Shown in pieces: positions 37,054 to 50,382 of a stretch of DNA of 64,000 nt. The notes below the pieces were generated by a model. It was not told where the DNA came from, ran no database searches, and saw only the letters and a list, made by a program, of their open reading frames with translations. The position numbers were made by a program, and so were the translations under genes. How positions within the stretch are numbered: position 1 is the first letter of the stretch; every line of letters starts with the position of its first letter. Origin of the DNA: Lanius collurio (Eukaryota; Chordata; Aves; Passeriformes; Laniidae); assembly GCA_020086605.1 (NCBI GenBank), contig JACBWW010000017.1, forward strand, positions 12,654,736 to 12,718,735. The letters are read 5' to 3'.

Positions 37054-37334
37054 TTCCTGTCATCCAGGCCAGTATCTATAGTTTTTCTTCCTCTTGTGCT
37101 TAGCTATCTGTTTAGAGATGTGGCAGTGTATTCCTTTTCTCCCTCCTTGAGGCCTCTCTGTGATCTCAGGAATTCTCATTAGGCCTTGGCCTGAGTTGTG
37201 AGAAGTGTCCATTGACCACAGCAGGAACTGTCCCAGGGCTAAGGTGGGGGCAGCACTGATCATACCAGTTACTCCTGTTGCCTGACTATGGTGGGGGAAA
37301 AGAGATAATCCATCATGACTACCTTGGGTCATTC

Positions 37335-38215
37335 GGTACCCGATTTGTAGCCTGAGTGGAACGGTACCATTGTGACTGGACTTTTGAATATTACAGTAAT
37401 TATTGACCGGTATTGAGGCCAGGATGGAAATCTACTGATAACTAAAGCAAATTGTTTTGGGAGCCTATAAACAGTGGTTCTAGGGGACACCCTTTGAGTT
37501 TTCCCAAAGTGCAGGGGACTGTGACCAGCATCTCCCACTGAGTGGGATACATCTTTGAGCTCACCAATTCTCACATTTAAAATACTTGAGGGACTGCCAC
37601 TGGAAGCTGAAGACAGGTCCTGGGCTGATACTCCCAACCAGTCCTCAAGGCTCAACCCTTGCCCATTGAGAAAAAACAATTTGATATGAATATTTCAAAG
37701 GGAGTTTTTAACAGGTATATCCTTATATATTTATGTATATATATTTTTGTGCCTGGGTGCATGTGAGTGTGAATTGATTTAAGTACCCTATAGCAAGTAT
37801 AGTATGGATATTGCCACCTCTGATCTATTATAAAGTCACTGTTGTGGTTAGTAGTAGGTAGTAAATCCTATTGAGTCACTTTGTAAATGTTCAATTAATC
37901 CTTGATTAAGTGCTGCTAAATCCTTTAAATATAAACCACTGACCCAATGTGAGACTAAGATTGGACCTAAGTAGCTGTACTTAGACTCCATCAGGAGTTT
38001 AGGAAGCAAGGGGTCCACCCTGAACCTCATGATTCAGTGGAAGGGTCTTCTTTACCCTTTTGCATCTCTGGTCTCCCTGTAAACCATTATAAATTGATTA
38101 TGATCTAATTTTCATTTGTATGTTTTATCCATGTAGCAAGTAGTAGAGTGAACCTTTTGTTAAGTTGCACTTTCATTAAATCTATATTAAACCTGCTTTT
38201 TCTAATTCCTTCAAT
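37335..38215 (+). mobile_element. Possible old LTR-derived sequence
   Basis: The stretch has a TATA-like tataaaca at 37466-37473, a moderately GC-rich part after it, and two ATTAAA signals near 38175-38191 close to its right end. The order resembles a U3-R-U5 arrangement or LTR plus leader. I could not find TG...CA ends or a target duplication, and no coding remnant is readable, so the call is tentative. Confidence 0.3.
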
Positions 38216-41200
38216 ATCGATTCTTTAAGTGATCTAAACCAGTCATTCCCAACAAGTCTTCACTTGTTTATGAAGCTCTGTTTTTAAATCTAAACCTTTA
38301 TTCCTAGGACTATGTCCAGATATGATATTTTAGAGCTAACTGAAGTTTTCATTATTATTTGAGTTTCTTGTCTTCTCCACATGGCTGAGAAGCTCTTCAT
38401 TGTCCCTGTGGTCACCTTGGTCAGGCAATCCACTGTACACTCCTAATCCTACATGGTTGTTGTCTGCCTGCTAATCAGTTTCCAATCAGGAAAAGTCTTA
38501 ATACTAATATTTGTAATAACCATGTGGCTCAAAGGTTGCTCTAACACCCAAGACAGCTGATAAGATAGGAATTTACAAACCTAGGAGAGAAGCCACGTAG
38601 CAATTCCTTAATGGTACATTGTCAATGTGGCAAATGTGGGAATGGCCATTTGAAAGAGGCTGGGCTATCTGTCTCTGGCAGTATCTCTAGCCGATGGATT
38701 ACCTTCTAAGTTTGGCCTTCACTAATGCATGGGCATGGGCATTAGAAAGAAACTCAGCACAAAGAATGTGACATTTTTTTCTCCTTCATGGGCACAGTTA
38801 ATTTCACCCACCAACGCACTTGGCAGAGGACCCTTGTTTGTTTGTCCAACAGAGGGCCTGTGCCAAGTTGTGTGTAATTTGACTTTGGTTGAAGCATGTT
38901 CCTTACTAGGTGTCCATGGCAGCATGGTAATAAACACTGTGCATCATTTGGTCTTCCCGTATAAAAGCTGCACTCAGCAGAGTTTGGGAAGGATTTGCAG
39001 TAGTGTGTGTGAGTAGCTCTCTTGCACTTTCATCAGGTTTCTCTTGCACTTAGAGTATGCTAATATTTTGAAACATTCTGTTGAGATGTGCTGGTAATCT
39101 ATTGCACCTCTCTTTTAAGAAGAGATGTAGTTCTTCTTGCTATCAAGTCTATAATAAAAAGTTACAGTAATTATATAATATATTTGTATAATCCCTTTCT
39201 CCTGACTGTTATCTGTAAAATTTGTAGGAGGATCTTTGACATCCACTGAAGTGCAGCTCTTTGAGGTGGAAGCCAGAATCTGTGGGACACATCAACCTTG
39301 AAGACCAGTTTAGAAGACAAAGCAAGGCAAAACACAATCTCCATTTGAAACTGAAGCCAAAATGTAGTGATGCTAATAGTACCATTCTACTGTTACAAAA
39401 ATTGCAATGGGAATTTACAGCTCATGTTCATAATCTTTTTCCTATTTCTCATCTGATACGAAACAGTGCCAGTAAATGAGCAAATCTCCTTAATATCAAG
39501 CTGAGGTACTGATTTCCTGTTATTTCTCTATTTCCACTGCACAAATGCCTGGAGACTTTCATTAGAACAGAGCCCAACTGTATTCATTTCTGCAAAATCA
39601 CAGGCTCCTGAAATTGTTGAAAAAGAAAACTATCCCTACTTATTCAGGCAGGAATTTTTCCTATATAGCATAACAGTTTTTTGTGGTGATATCTGTCTTA
39701 CGATAGTGATCAGGCTACATGTCCTGCATAGCAACATTAAGTATAATCTGCTGTCATCTCCTCATGACAACAAGTAAGCTAAAACACTTGCAAATAAACC
39801 AAAATATTTTCTTCTGGAACAGGAGTTTGAATTAGATGACTACATTTTCCTGGCATGAGAGGATTATTCCTTGTCTTTCACCTAATCCTCCTCTGTTATA
39901 CAGTATATATAGTTACACGTAGTTTTTTGTTTCCCATGAGCTTGAAAAGATTACTTTTCCACTGGGTATTCTGCATCACTGTAATACTTCCCCTTGATTC
40001 TCTGGTTTCGTCTGCTCAACTCTGTTTATGGAACGTCCGGTAACCTGAATGAAGTTACAGTTTTTAGATCTGTCATTGAGTCTTTGGATAGAATAGAGGC
40101 CCCAAGGTCTTGTATTCAACCCTTAAGATCTTTTGTTCCATCATCTGCCATCCATTGTGTCAAAGTAGTTTTTCCCACATGAGTTTCAATTATTAAGTGA
40201 TACTTAGTATATGCTAAGGACTTTAAAGCCTTTGGTTTCCATTTGTCACTTGAGCTTTCCACCTGAGGTCCTAGAAGGGCACTGAACTTTGGAAGCACTT
40301 TTGCAGATCTCATATATATTTGATCCTTTGATCTTAAGAATCCTTTGCATTCACAGTTATTTTGACAAGATGATACAGGTTTAAATCACCTCTGTTACTA
40401 TTTGAGTCAGTGAGGCACAGTCTGTTCACCCCTCTTCTGAAGTCCCATGATAGCAGTAATTTCGGTTTTCTGTGGTTTTGAGTAATCTGTGCACTTTCAA
40501 ACAAAATTGTTTTTCAAGATGCAATACCTGTGTCCCTGTTTTGACTAATACTTGACAATGCACAAATACCTATTACTATTGCATTTCAACAAACGTTATT
40601 TGGCATTTCCATGGGCAGTCAGGGATCTGGACTTCTGTGAACTTTTGAGTTTGTTTGGTCGTTGGTTTTTCCATGAGTTTTATGTCCGTAGTGTTATTAG
40701 CTATTAGTAGACAACTCAGAGGTGCTTTTTCGTCTTTATTGCGAGTATAAACAGTTATGATCACTTCATATTTTAGCTTTTTCTTAGCTCCTGTTAAGAT
40801 CAGCAAAAATTAATCTCAAGTGAAATGTCAGCACAATAAAGTTTGTATAGATTTTTTTTACTTGCAGATCATTTCTGAGCTTTGCAGTCTGTTTCAATAC
40901 ATTTATATGCAAGTGTAGTTTGTGAAATTAGAGAAATTCCTCAAATGGTATAAAGAAATTTCTAGATTTTTTTCCCTATAGGGAGATAGCCTTTGGTGTT
41001 GAATTGCCTTCCAGGAACCTGGCAACTTTTTATAGAGCTATTTAACCATGAGCTTTTGTAATTTTGAATCTACATGTGTCATAATATCTGAATGCAGACA
41101 TTGAGCATGAGAGGATATAAACTGCCATCAGTTCAGTACCAGAACTCTTGTTTTCATTTACTACCCACTTATACAGGGTTTGGTCCTGCTCCGGCAAAAC

Positions 41201-44200
41201 TACTAATTTAATGCTAATTTCTGTATAATCAGAACTAATTCATAATGGTTTCCTCTCATGAATCATGCACTCTGCTTCCTTCACAGTCTGCAGTGATTTC
41301 TTGAACAGAATTCCTGGGTGGTTTTAGTCTTTTGTTGGTTCTGTGTCTTCCCTACTTTTTAATTTGATCTCAGCTGTGATTTCTTTGTGCATCACCTTAC
41401 ATTGCTTAGTTTTTTAAGACTCACTGAAAAAGCAATTGCAAGCTTTTATATTTTCTGTAAGTTTTTATTCATTTAATCTGATTTGGTGTGTTGTGTTGAG
41501 TGGAGAATGTTCAGGGCTATACAAAAGGAAGTGTTTTATGTAATGTTTTGCTATTCAGAATGTGTTCATGGGCTTCTGTAGGCAGAAATGGATGGATACT
41601 AATTTATTAATGATAACCAACTGTCAGCATCTTGAGCTATAAGAGATATTCTAATATTTCCCTGTACTCTTTCAGGAAGGATGATGTAATTTATCAGAAA
41701 ATGTTAGCTTCTTAGGACAAAGAAATAGGAACATGGTAAAGAATTAGTGTGGGGTTGTTCTCAGGGACAGAGTTCACCTAAATAAAGGGATCTTGGAAAT
41801 GGGGAGAGTTGTGACCTGAGGTTAGGATACAAGAGTAACTGTGGAGATTAATTTGTGGAGGGGAGACAGAACAGAGGAGGCTAGTCAGGAAACCAGAGAA
41901 TGCTGTTCAGCCACACAGAAAGGTCTGAACAGATCAGAAACTCCTCCTGCCTTGAAATCTTAGGAACAGCCTAAATGCTGGCCAAGTAAGGAAGCACAGG
42001 TTCTATACTAGTACCTTTTATATACATATGCAAGCCAACAGCTCGTAAAATTGCTCAAAGCTTAAAATGTTACCCTTTATGTTCAATGTAAACAATCTCT
42101 CCCTGAGCATGGCTACAGGATGTTTCATGATATATGACTTCCCATACAAACAACAGGTGTAGCACTCTGGCTGGGTACATGCAGGCAATGCTCTGTTACG
42201 TAGTTAGATCATGGGGACTTGGTGATCAGGGTGCAATTTTGAGGCAGTGAGTTGGATGACCTATAAAAATTAAACTATGTATTTATGTTATTTTACATTC
42301 CTTTCTTCATCTGTAAATTCAGCACAAGAAAATAAGCTCCTTTACAGAACATTTTTAGTGATGGAAAGCATCATGAAAGAGTTAGACATTGCTATAGAAC
42401 CATACAGTGGGGCAGAAATAGTGTGAAACTTAAGCCCTGTATCCTGTATTGTGTCTTACAAGGACTACAGAAGCAAAGAAAGTTGATATTAGAAAACTTC
42501 CTTTTGACCTTTAGATTTCTGTTTGCAGGGCACATCAGCAGACTGGCCGATATGGGAAAGGCAATTCCTATATTACAGACATAAGCACTACTGTCCACAA
42601 CTTCATATCTTCCTTTTATTCTAAAGTTGCATTGCCTGCTAAGATCATATTCCAGCCAAACTCAGTCAGGTCCTACCTCTTTCTTAATCCAAGCTGAAGG
42701 CATGGTCCTGCTGTGCTGCCTGTAACCTCTAAGGAGCAGCAAAAGGAGATTGTACATGGTCTCTATGATTTGGGAGCAGACAGTGCAGGGGCACGCTGCT
42801 AGATGTTATTACTACTGGGGAGGGCAGCCCTAGTCTGCTGCCATTCCCTCACTAATTTTAGATTACCTAGATTACCTGCACAAGCCAATGTAGCCCCAAG
42901 ACTGTACTAGCAACATAGAAAAGATTCATTTCTTTTCCCCACAACTTCCATGAAAAGGCCCTTCCACCAGGCTTAGGGATCAGGCTGAATGCAGGTTTCA
43001 GGATTTTCCCTTTCAATAAAAAAAATTAGAGTAGTTTTTCTTTGCCTCATAAATATGTACTAAATTAAGATGTGTGGCTATTAGCAAAAATATCCAATTG
43101 ATTCAACTGGTATAAACAAAAGGCTGCTGCTTTGTCATTTAGATATTCATATGTTTCATTAAAGGAACTGGCACGCTCTGTCTGGATGTTACAGGGAGCT
43201 ACAGGCTTCTAAGGGTTATGGACTCTAAAGCCAAAACTAAATTAATTATTAACATGTAAAAGAGATTGATTAGGTCCAGGGCAAAAGTTGTGATTATAAC
43301 CATCTACAATTTAGGAAGCATGTGATTCTATTATTCTCTTATCTTTCGAAATGAATGCCTCCTTCCTAATCCATTAATACTCAGAAGCACTTTTTCAGGA
43401 TAGAAATATACTTGTCAATGCAACAAATGAGTTGCATGACTGAGGGGCTGCAACACAGTGGAAAGAGTTTGCATAGATTCTACAATCTTGTTTTGACTAA
43501 AGCTAAAGGGTGGCTTTATCAGGTGCTCAAACACAGCACAGGCACCCAGGGAGCATGCAGAAGCCTCTCTGAGACCACACTGCCATCAAAAGCAGGGACT
43601 TTTTCTTTATTCCCACTTACAGTTACATAGCCCCCACTGCCTCCTGACCATGAGCAGTGGGAAAGCTCCAGCTCCTGATTGAAAACTGTGCAGAAGGAAG
43701 GTTTCTGTCATATCACCAAGCTGCTCTCCCTTCTCTGAGACTGCACTGTATGGGCAGAGTTGGCACAGGTGCAGGGGAGGTACAGTAACCAAATGGTGTG
43801 AGGAAGTCCCCCCAAATTTTTTTGTCCACTTAAGTCATTCCTACAGTCCCTACTCAGTATGAATTTAGGCTATTCCAGGTTATGCAAAACCTGGAAATTG
43901 ATAAATTTTATGTCTGTAAGAAAATACCTTCATTTCTCTAGCAATCTGCTCCTAAAGTAGCTTGCACTTCATGTTAATTATGTCAATGAAGCAGAATAAA
44001 AAAGGACTTTCTATCTCTACCAATTTTCTTCCATTTTTGTTTAGCTTTATGTCTGGGGAAACTTGTGAAAATACTTATACAAGAAAATAGGTACCACCAA
44101 GATCTGTCTTGATTCATAAACAGAACCTGTAAGTCTGAATCTGGCTCGTAACAAAGAATATAGCCATCTGCTTTGAGTACCACTATTTTAGATTCTGCAG

Positions 44201-47200
44201 ACAATTGATGAAACCAGCTTCTTTTAATGGGAGATATTAATTTCAAGGGTAATTTCAGTCTAGGAATTCCACCCACCAACACTATGGAAACAGGATACAA
44301 AATTGCAAACATTACATCATCAAAATTGTATTGCCTAATAATACCCTTGCATTCATGAAACAGGAACCAGCAGCTTTGGATAGTGGTTGACATCTTCTCC
44401 AGACATCCCATGCACTACTGGGTTCACTGCAGTGTCCTGGGAGCTCATAACAAGCAGATCACATATCCACAGGTGATACAATCTTCCCTTGTTTTCAAAT
44501 TACTTGGAGGTTATAGACAACTCCAAGCGTGTTGTCTCTTTTAATTTTTCTGAAGTGGTGGTGTGGAGATTGATACAATTCAAATCAAAACAGGATTGTT
44601 AAAGAAAAGAAGGAAGTTTTTATAAAAATTGTTCTAAGACTGATAAAATCTGATGACTTGATAAGAACACAGATACTTCTCACCAGCGTGAACTAGATCA
44701 TTAACTATTGTTTTGCTAAAAGATGTCAGAAGAAGAACTTCACATTAAATATTTAAATATTTCAAGTTTAGGAGGCACAAGAATTCAGAATGTTTGAACT
44801 AATAATCCTCTGTAAAGGATCACAGATTATTTTCTGCTACAGCAGGACTCCAAAAGTATTAAAAGTATAGAAATTGCTTGAACTTTTTGAACTCTTGAGG
44901 GAAAAATTGAGGCACGGGTAACAAGTAAAATAAGCATTGCCATCTTTTGGTAGTGTCATGTTTTATTTATTGTTTATACAGCTTTTGGACTTTGCACTTT
45001 TCTTCCAAAGCTGATTCAATATGCTTATTGATCATGCCACAGATAAGACGTCTGAGGTGAGACATGGTCTGTATATAAATTCTAAGTAAGCAATCAAGGG
45101 CTGGATGGACTTTTTTCCATAGTTCCTCTAGTTTCATTAAAGATTAAATGCAACACAAGATATTTCAGTGAAAATACATGGGATATTCCTCTTAATTCTG
45201 TAAAGTCTGTGCTACATCCTTGTATCAAAAACATTATAATGTAGCTTTTTCTACCCTATCTTTTAAAAGTCTGATTTTTTAGTCTTAGTTCGTGAACCTT
45301 TCAATGTATAAACAGTATCATCCTTTTTTTTTTATGTGCCTCATCTGAAACCCAGCTGCCCAGCACATCCCCTTCCATCACAGCAAGGGGTATGTAGACA
45401 TGTTGGTGCAGAAAGCTGATCGTGAAATGTCTGCATACTCAGCATTCAGTCTAGTGAAAAACAGAACATGATAGGTTCATAAATTGTTTCCTATGACCTA
45501 AACCAATCTGTCTAAAGTCTGCTCTTTGGGATTGTATTATAATTGCTGTCTAGAAGCTTCTCTCCTGGTTGCTTCCTCTCAGTCCTGGCACAAACCCCAT
45601 CTCCTGATAGGTCTCCTTCCAGCAGAGGAACACTTAAGAGTCTTTCACCTTTTGCTCTCAACTTCATGCTGAGGACAGGAGGTTGGAGGACGCTGCTGAG
45701 GTGTGGGGCAAGAAGAAGTCTTTCTTCTCCCTGATATTGCTCTTGTCCCTGCAGTTCTCCCACTGGCTGGCATCTGGGAAAAATCAGTGTCTCTGCAGTG
45801 CATCATGCCACACTGGTGCAGTACTGAAATGCAGCTATGTAAGGCTAATCCTGTGTAATGTAGTTCATCTCCTTTTGTCAGCAAATTGAGCTGGACTCCT
45901 GCAGGCATGGCATACTCACAGTATAAGTACAGATAAGCTCTGAACTCATTTGCCAGGACATGTGCCTGGTTTCACACTGGCAGAAGCTTGGAGTCAATTT
46001 ACTGATGCTAAGGAGTTACTAAACAGCAGCTGAAGAGGCTACTGGAGCAGCCACAAGACCTTTCTGCTCCCTTGTGGAGGTTACATTTATCTGCACTGCA
46101 CTGCGGCTTACCAGACAACCTGTAATGCCTGAGTCCAGATGGCTAATTGTCCCCTGCTGCAATCTCAGCCTGTATTTCCATAGATCAAATCTTTTCTCTT
46201 TATTAAGCATTCAACCCTATGGGCAAAAATTCCAAACGTTCTTTATGCTCGTGCTGGGCCCTCTGCCTTATGGAAATTCACAATGCATTCTGGAATTACT
46301 AGCGGAAACTATCCAGAATCAACAGGAATGACAGGTGAAAGTCACAGTTTCCCTTGTTTTACTGCTCTCCTATTATCTCTGCTTGCTCTGATAATTAGCA
46401 TTGCTATTGATCTCTCACTGGCTAGCATGGAGAAAATACTCTTGGAGCTGTCAGTTTCTATCAATGTATTTGACAGTCTGCCAAAAATTTTGCAAATAGA
46501 TCAAACCTTCTGGGTTTGGGGTTTGTAATGTTTTTTCAGTGGTATTAGTCCATACTCCATCAGCAGCGGGAATAGTAGGAAAATGGTAATGAAAATACTA
46601 GGAGAGTGCACATTGACTGGACACTAGTATGGAAATAATTTTTAATTCACTTGCCTTTTCTGTAATCCTACTTTTGAGGTCCTCAGCTGGCGGGAAAGGG
46701 CTCTGCTACTGGCATGGCAGGAGCAGCAATGGCACTCTGCTGCAGTGGTTGCTGCATTCTCCTCTGCAGAGCCCACTGGTGGGCCCCCCTCATTGCTCAG
46801 ATAATTCTGGTTAACAGCTAAACTCTTCCAGGTTCTGCTTCCTGCAGAAAGGAACTAGATAATTTGAGGTGTATGCACTGATTATTTTTACTCCAGGTTT
46901 TCCTTCTTCCTATCTGTCTGGAAACTCAAAAATTAAAATGACAAGGCATAAGCCCTTTTGCAGGATTGGAAATTCAAAGGTCTGTCCCTAGGAGTCTCTC
47001 TTCTCCAAACTCCATAATCTGTGTGGGAAGAAGCTGCTCCCAGCACCTACACTCTGCAGGCTGTAAAGCAAGTGCCATGAATGCAGGAAGGTGCTGTCTG
47101 AACATGTTTTTGGTCGAGGCTGTTTGTATCCTCCTGCATCCCAGGACCTTGCTCAGTATCTCCCATTTCTTTCCTACATTCACTTGGGCCACAGAGAAGG

Positions 47201-48454
47201 TCATCTGTAAAATTATCTGATAATCTTTTTACACTCAATACCCTGTCCTTCTCTGTTGAGTTGGACACTAGTACAACTGTTAAACAAGCAAGCTCAAAAT
47301 ATGACTCAAAATATTACCACAACTCTTAATGTATTTTCAGTGTAAAGCAATATTACTGAAGTTGATGCACTGAAGAGAAGAGGAATGTATGCACCATTTT
47401 GTGTCATCCATGGCAAAGTGAGAGAGGAACACATGGCTGGGTGATTGAGGACTTTTGGTTTCTTTGAGTAGCAGTTCTTAAACAGCTCTTTCCCCCATAA
47501 TCTCTTTTGATCCACTTGCCCAGCTACATTTTGCTGGTAAGAGTTCACTGTGGCTGACAGCTGACTGAAAGAAATGAGGAGAGGTCTGTAGAAAGGAAAA
47601 GCCAGACAGCATTGTCACAGCCCTTTTTAGAGTGATACCTCCATTATATACCTTCAACACTGAAAAGGCTATTTAGTGGCTCAAATCTGCTCAAAACAAC
47701 AATATCCAGATAGTACAAATAAATAAATAAAATAAAATAAAAGAGTTTTAGCCACAAACAGCAGTCATATATTATAATATTTACCACCACATATCATCAT
47801 CTTACCTCTTAAGATCGAATTAATAGAAAAGTCTAGGAGCATTATAGAAATCCTTTTCCCACAGTACCAGGAAAACAATTTCCAGCATGTGATACACAAA
47901 GAGTACTTACCAGAGGAGGCTTTCCCATCAGAGTGCCCAGCTGAGGGGTTAGGGCTGATTTTGCCTTTTGTTGTAGACTTTGTATCAAAGATGTTCTGGA
48001 AAGGAATGAATTCCTGTTTTTATCAGTCTGTCCCAGTGCCCTTGACAGCTTTGACAGCTCACTGATGTCAGCTTTAAAATGCGACACGAGGATGATTCTG
48101 CAAATTCTCCGGCCTGATCCAATGCAAACAGGTGGGTTCAAAGCAGACAGAGGTCTGGTTTTGTCTTTGACTTTCTCTTAGCATGAGGGACCCTTCATGT
48201 GGCATGGATCTGTGTACCTGGTGTGACATTCCTTAACCTTTCCTTTCACAGCTACCTTGGTTCTTCACAAAGACATCCTGAATATCCACTTTTAGCAGAA
48301 GGCACAACGTGCCAGGCCCCTGTATGGCATGGCAGTCCTTAACAGTGCTTACAGAAAGGTTCAAATGTGCTCTGATACAGCCCTAGAAGTGCCACTACAA
48401 ACAGACTGATCCTAACCATGCACCAGCATTTAAGTAGGAGCTGTCATCTGGTCA
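38216..48454. other. Gene-free 10-kb stretch
   Basis: No supported gene or dated repeat. The open frame at 43983-44411 (minus, 142 residues) has no domain or composition that suggests a real protein, and about that many frames of this size are expected by chance. Minus-strand frames at 40116-40806 were also examined and are broken by stops. Confidence 0.5.
47717..47745. repeat. AAAT/AAAAT simple repeat
   Basis: Tandem aaat units change into aaaat units. Confidence 0.85.
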
Positions 48455-48516
48455 GCCTCACCTCGGTGATCCTTGTGGGCCCCTTCCAACTCAGAACATT
48501 CTGTGTGATTCTGTGG
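48455..48516 (+). mobile_element. CR1 LINE extreme 3' end
   Basis: Short sense CR1 tail: cctcggtgatccttgtgggc, cccttccaactcagaacatt, then ctgtgtgattctgtgg. Only the last 60 bp or so can be recognised. Confidence 0.75.
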
Positions 48517-50359
48517 TCATACCTCGGTGCAGTATTGGACACAGAGGAAGAACACAGGGGCAGTCCTTGCCCAGGATTGGCAGGATGAAGCAGCAGCTGG
48601 AAATGCAACTCCCGAGCCAGGAAAGTTGCAGTGGCCTTAATGTGCTTTGAAAGAGCACCATTAAACACCTATTGCCTTGCCAGATAATGGCATGGTAGGA
48701 CTGCGAGGTCATTTCAACACAGTGAAATTAAGCTGAGTAAATCCTCTGCCACCCACCTAGGAGAGCTGAGAAGGCTGGGTTTTGAGGTATGCACCAAATA
48801 TTGCATCTGTGGAAAGGTATAATGGATTTACTTGTGATCAACCTGTTTTGATGCAGCAAAAATTTGCATGAGTTTTTGATCATACCAGACACTAATCAAG
48901 CCCAAACTCTCACAATTTCTTGCAGGCTTTGTAATCAACTTGTAGAAATAGCCAGCTCTGTACCCTTGGTTTTCTCAGGCAACATATGGAATTACAAAAA
49001 AGAGAATGTTACTAATAAAATCTAAGGCATGATGAACTTGGAACATTCTATGTAAATGTTTGTAGATAGAAAGATATTGATGTGCAGCAGAAAAAAATTG
49101 CTTTGTACTGCTTAAATATTTTTTTACATAGTAATAAAAGCAGCATTGACCCAAAAAGGAAAATTACACCCTTTTTTTTTTTTTAAATACACCAGCATGT
49201 TTATCCTTTAAATAGTTTTTGATATTGAACCAGAGAAGACCAAGGCATCAAGCTGTTGAATCAATTCTGTACAGACTTTCTTTTATCATTAAATATAGTT
49301 AGTTTGCTTTTCATAGAAACTGCTTATATCTCTCTTTCAAGGGTTTTTTTTTCCCACCATTTCGGCTCCCCTATAAGTCAACTGTATTTAACCAGTATCA
49401 CTGGTAGTCTGCTAGTTCTACAGCTTGCCATGGTGTCTTTTCAGAAATAGCACAACACTGCACAATTCTATTTTGGATGTACCAGTACGAAGAAAAGGTC
49501 TAAACCAAATGAAATCTTTTTGTGTTTTAGTGTCTGGCCATAGCTCCTATAGCTATCATAAATTTTTGATCTTGCATGAAAAAGCCGGTGCAATAACATT
49601 TAAATAAGTTAGATGGGGAAAATATTGATGCAGTCTGACTCTTAGAAAAGAAGATGTGAAAATTGTCCTGGAATTGTATGCAGTGCTAGGGTATTTGTTG
49701 TTTTCCAAGTGGGAACCGTATGTAAGATGCAATAAATGTTCTTCCAGTCTCTGATGGAATCTGAATTTTTTTCTGTAACAATTGAACAGATGCATTTTGG
49801 GATGTCTATGGAAGAATAACTCGATTTTCTGACCCTGTAAGGCAATATTCACAAGCCTTTGGGATTATAGGAATATATTAGTTTCAAGCAGGACCTTTTA
49901 AATCATAGAAGTTCAGAGAGCCTTGAAGCGGAACAAGTGGGCAGAGCAGAATTTGCCCCGTCAGAACAGTCAATTAATCCAGTGCCATAAAAACTCATTT
50001 CTTTACACTGATTTTGGAGGATGACTAGCACAAATATAAGCACCTACACCAGAGATGTTAAATCAAATCCATCCCCACTGCACTCACTGCTTGGCCAAAC
50101 AGGGCCAGGTAGGGCCGAGCACAGCCGCATGGTGTGAACAGTGCCAAACCAGCACCCAGGCCAGCCACTCCCAAGCTGTGGCTGTGACCAAAGAGGGGCT
50201 GTGGCAGCATTTCAGTGGAGTCTCAAGCCTGAAAGAAATGCAGTTGTTCTGCTGATATTTTGTGAATTTAAACCTGACACTGCAGATGGAAAAGTTGAAT
50301 ACTTCAGCTCTGGTCCTGCAGTAGTTGGTTACCCTCATCAAACACACTTGTTTCATCTA

Positions 50360-50382
50360 GGATAGACATTTCATGTCTATCC
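50360..50382. repeat. Perfect inverted repeat, 10-bp stem and 3-base loop
   Basis: ggatagacat at 50360-50369 is followed by ttc and its exact complement atgtctatcc at 50373-50382. Confidence 0.85.

Noticed and set aside
40116..40806. Minus-strand frames that looked briefly like a decayed protein
   Set aside because: Several stops lie between the pieces, no motif could be recognised, and the nearby LTR-like block is in the other orientation.
43983..44411. 142-residue open frame on the minus strand
   Set aside because: No domain, signal or family resemblance, no promoter or splice context, and a frame of this length is expected by chance in 64 kb of AT-rich DNA.
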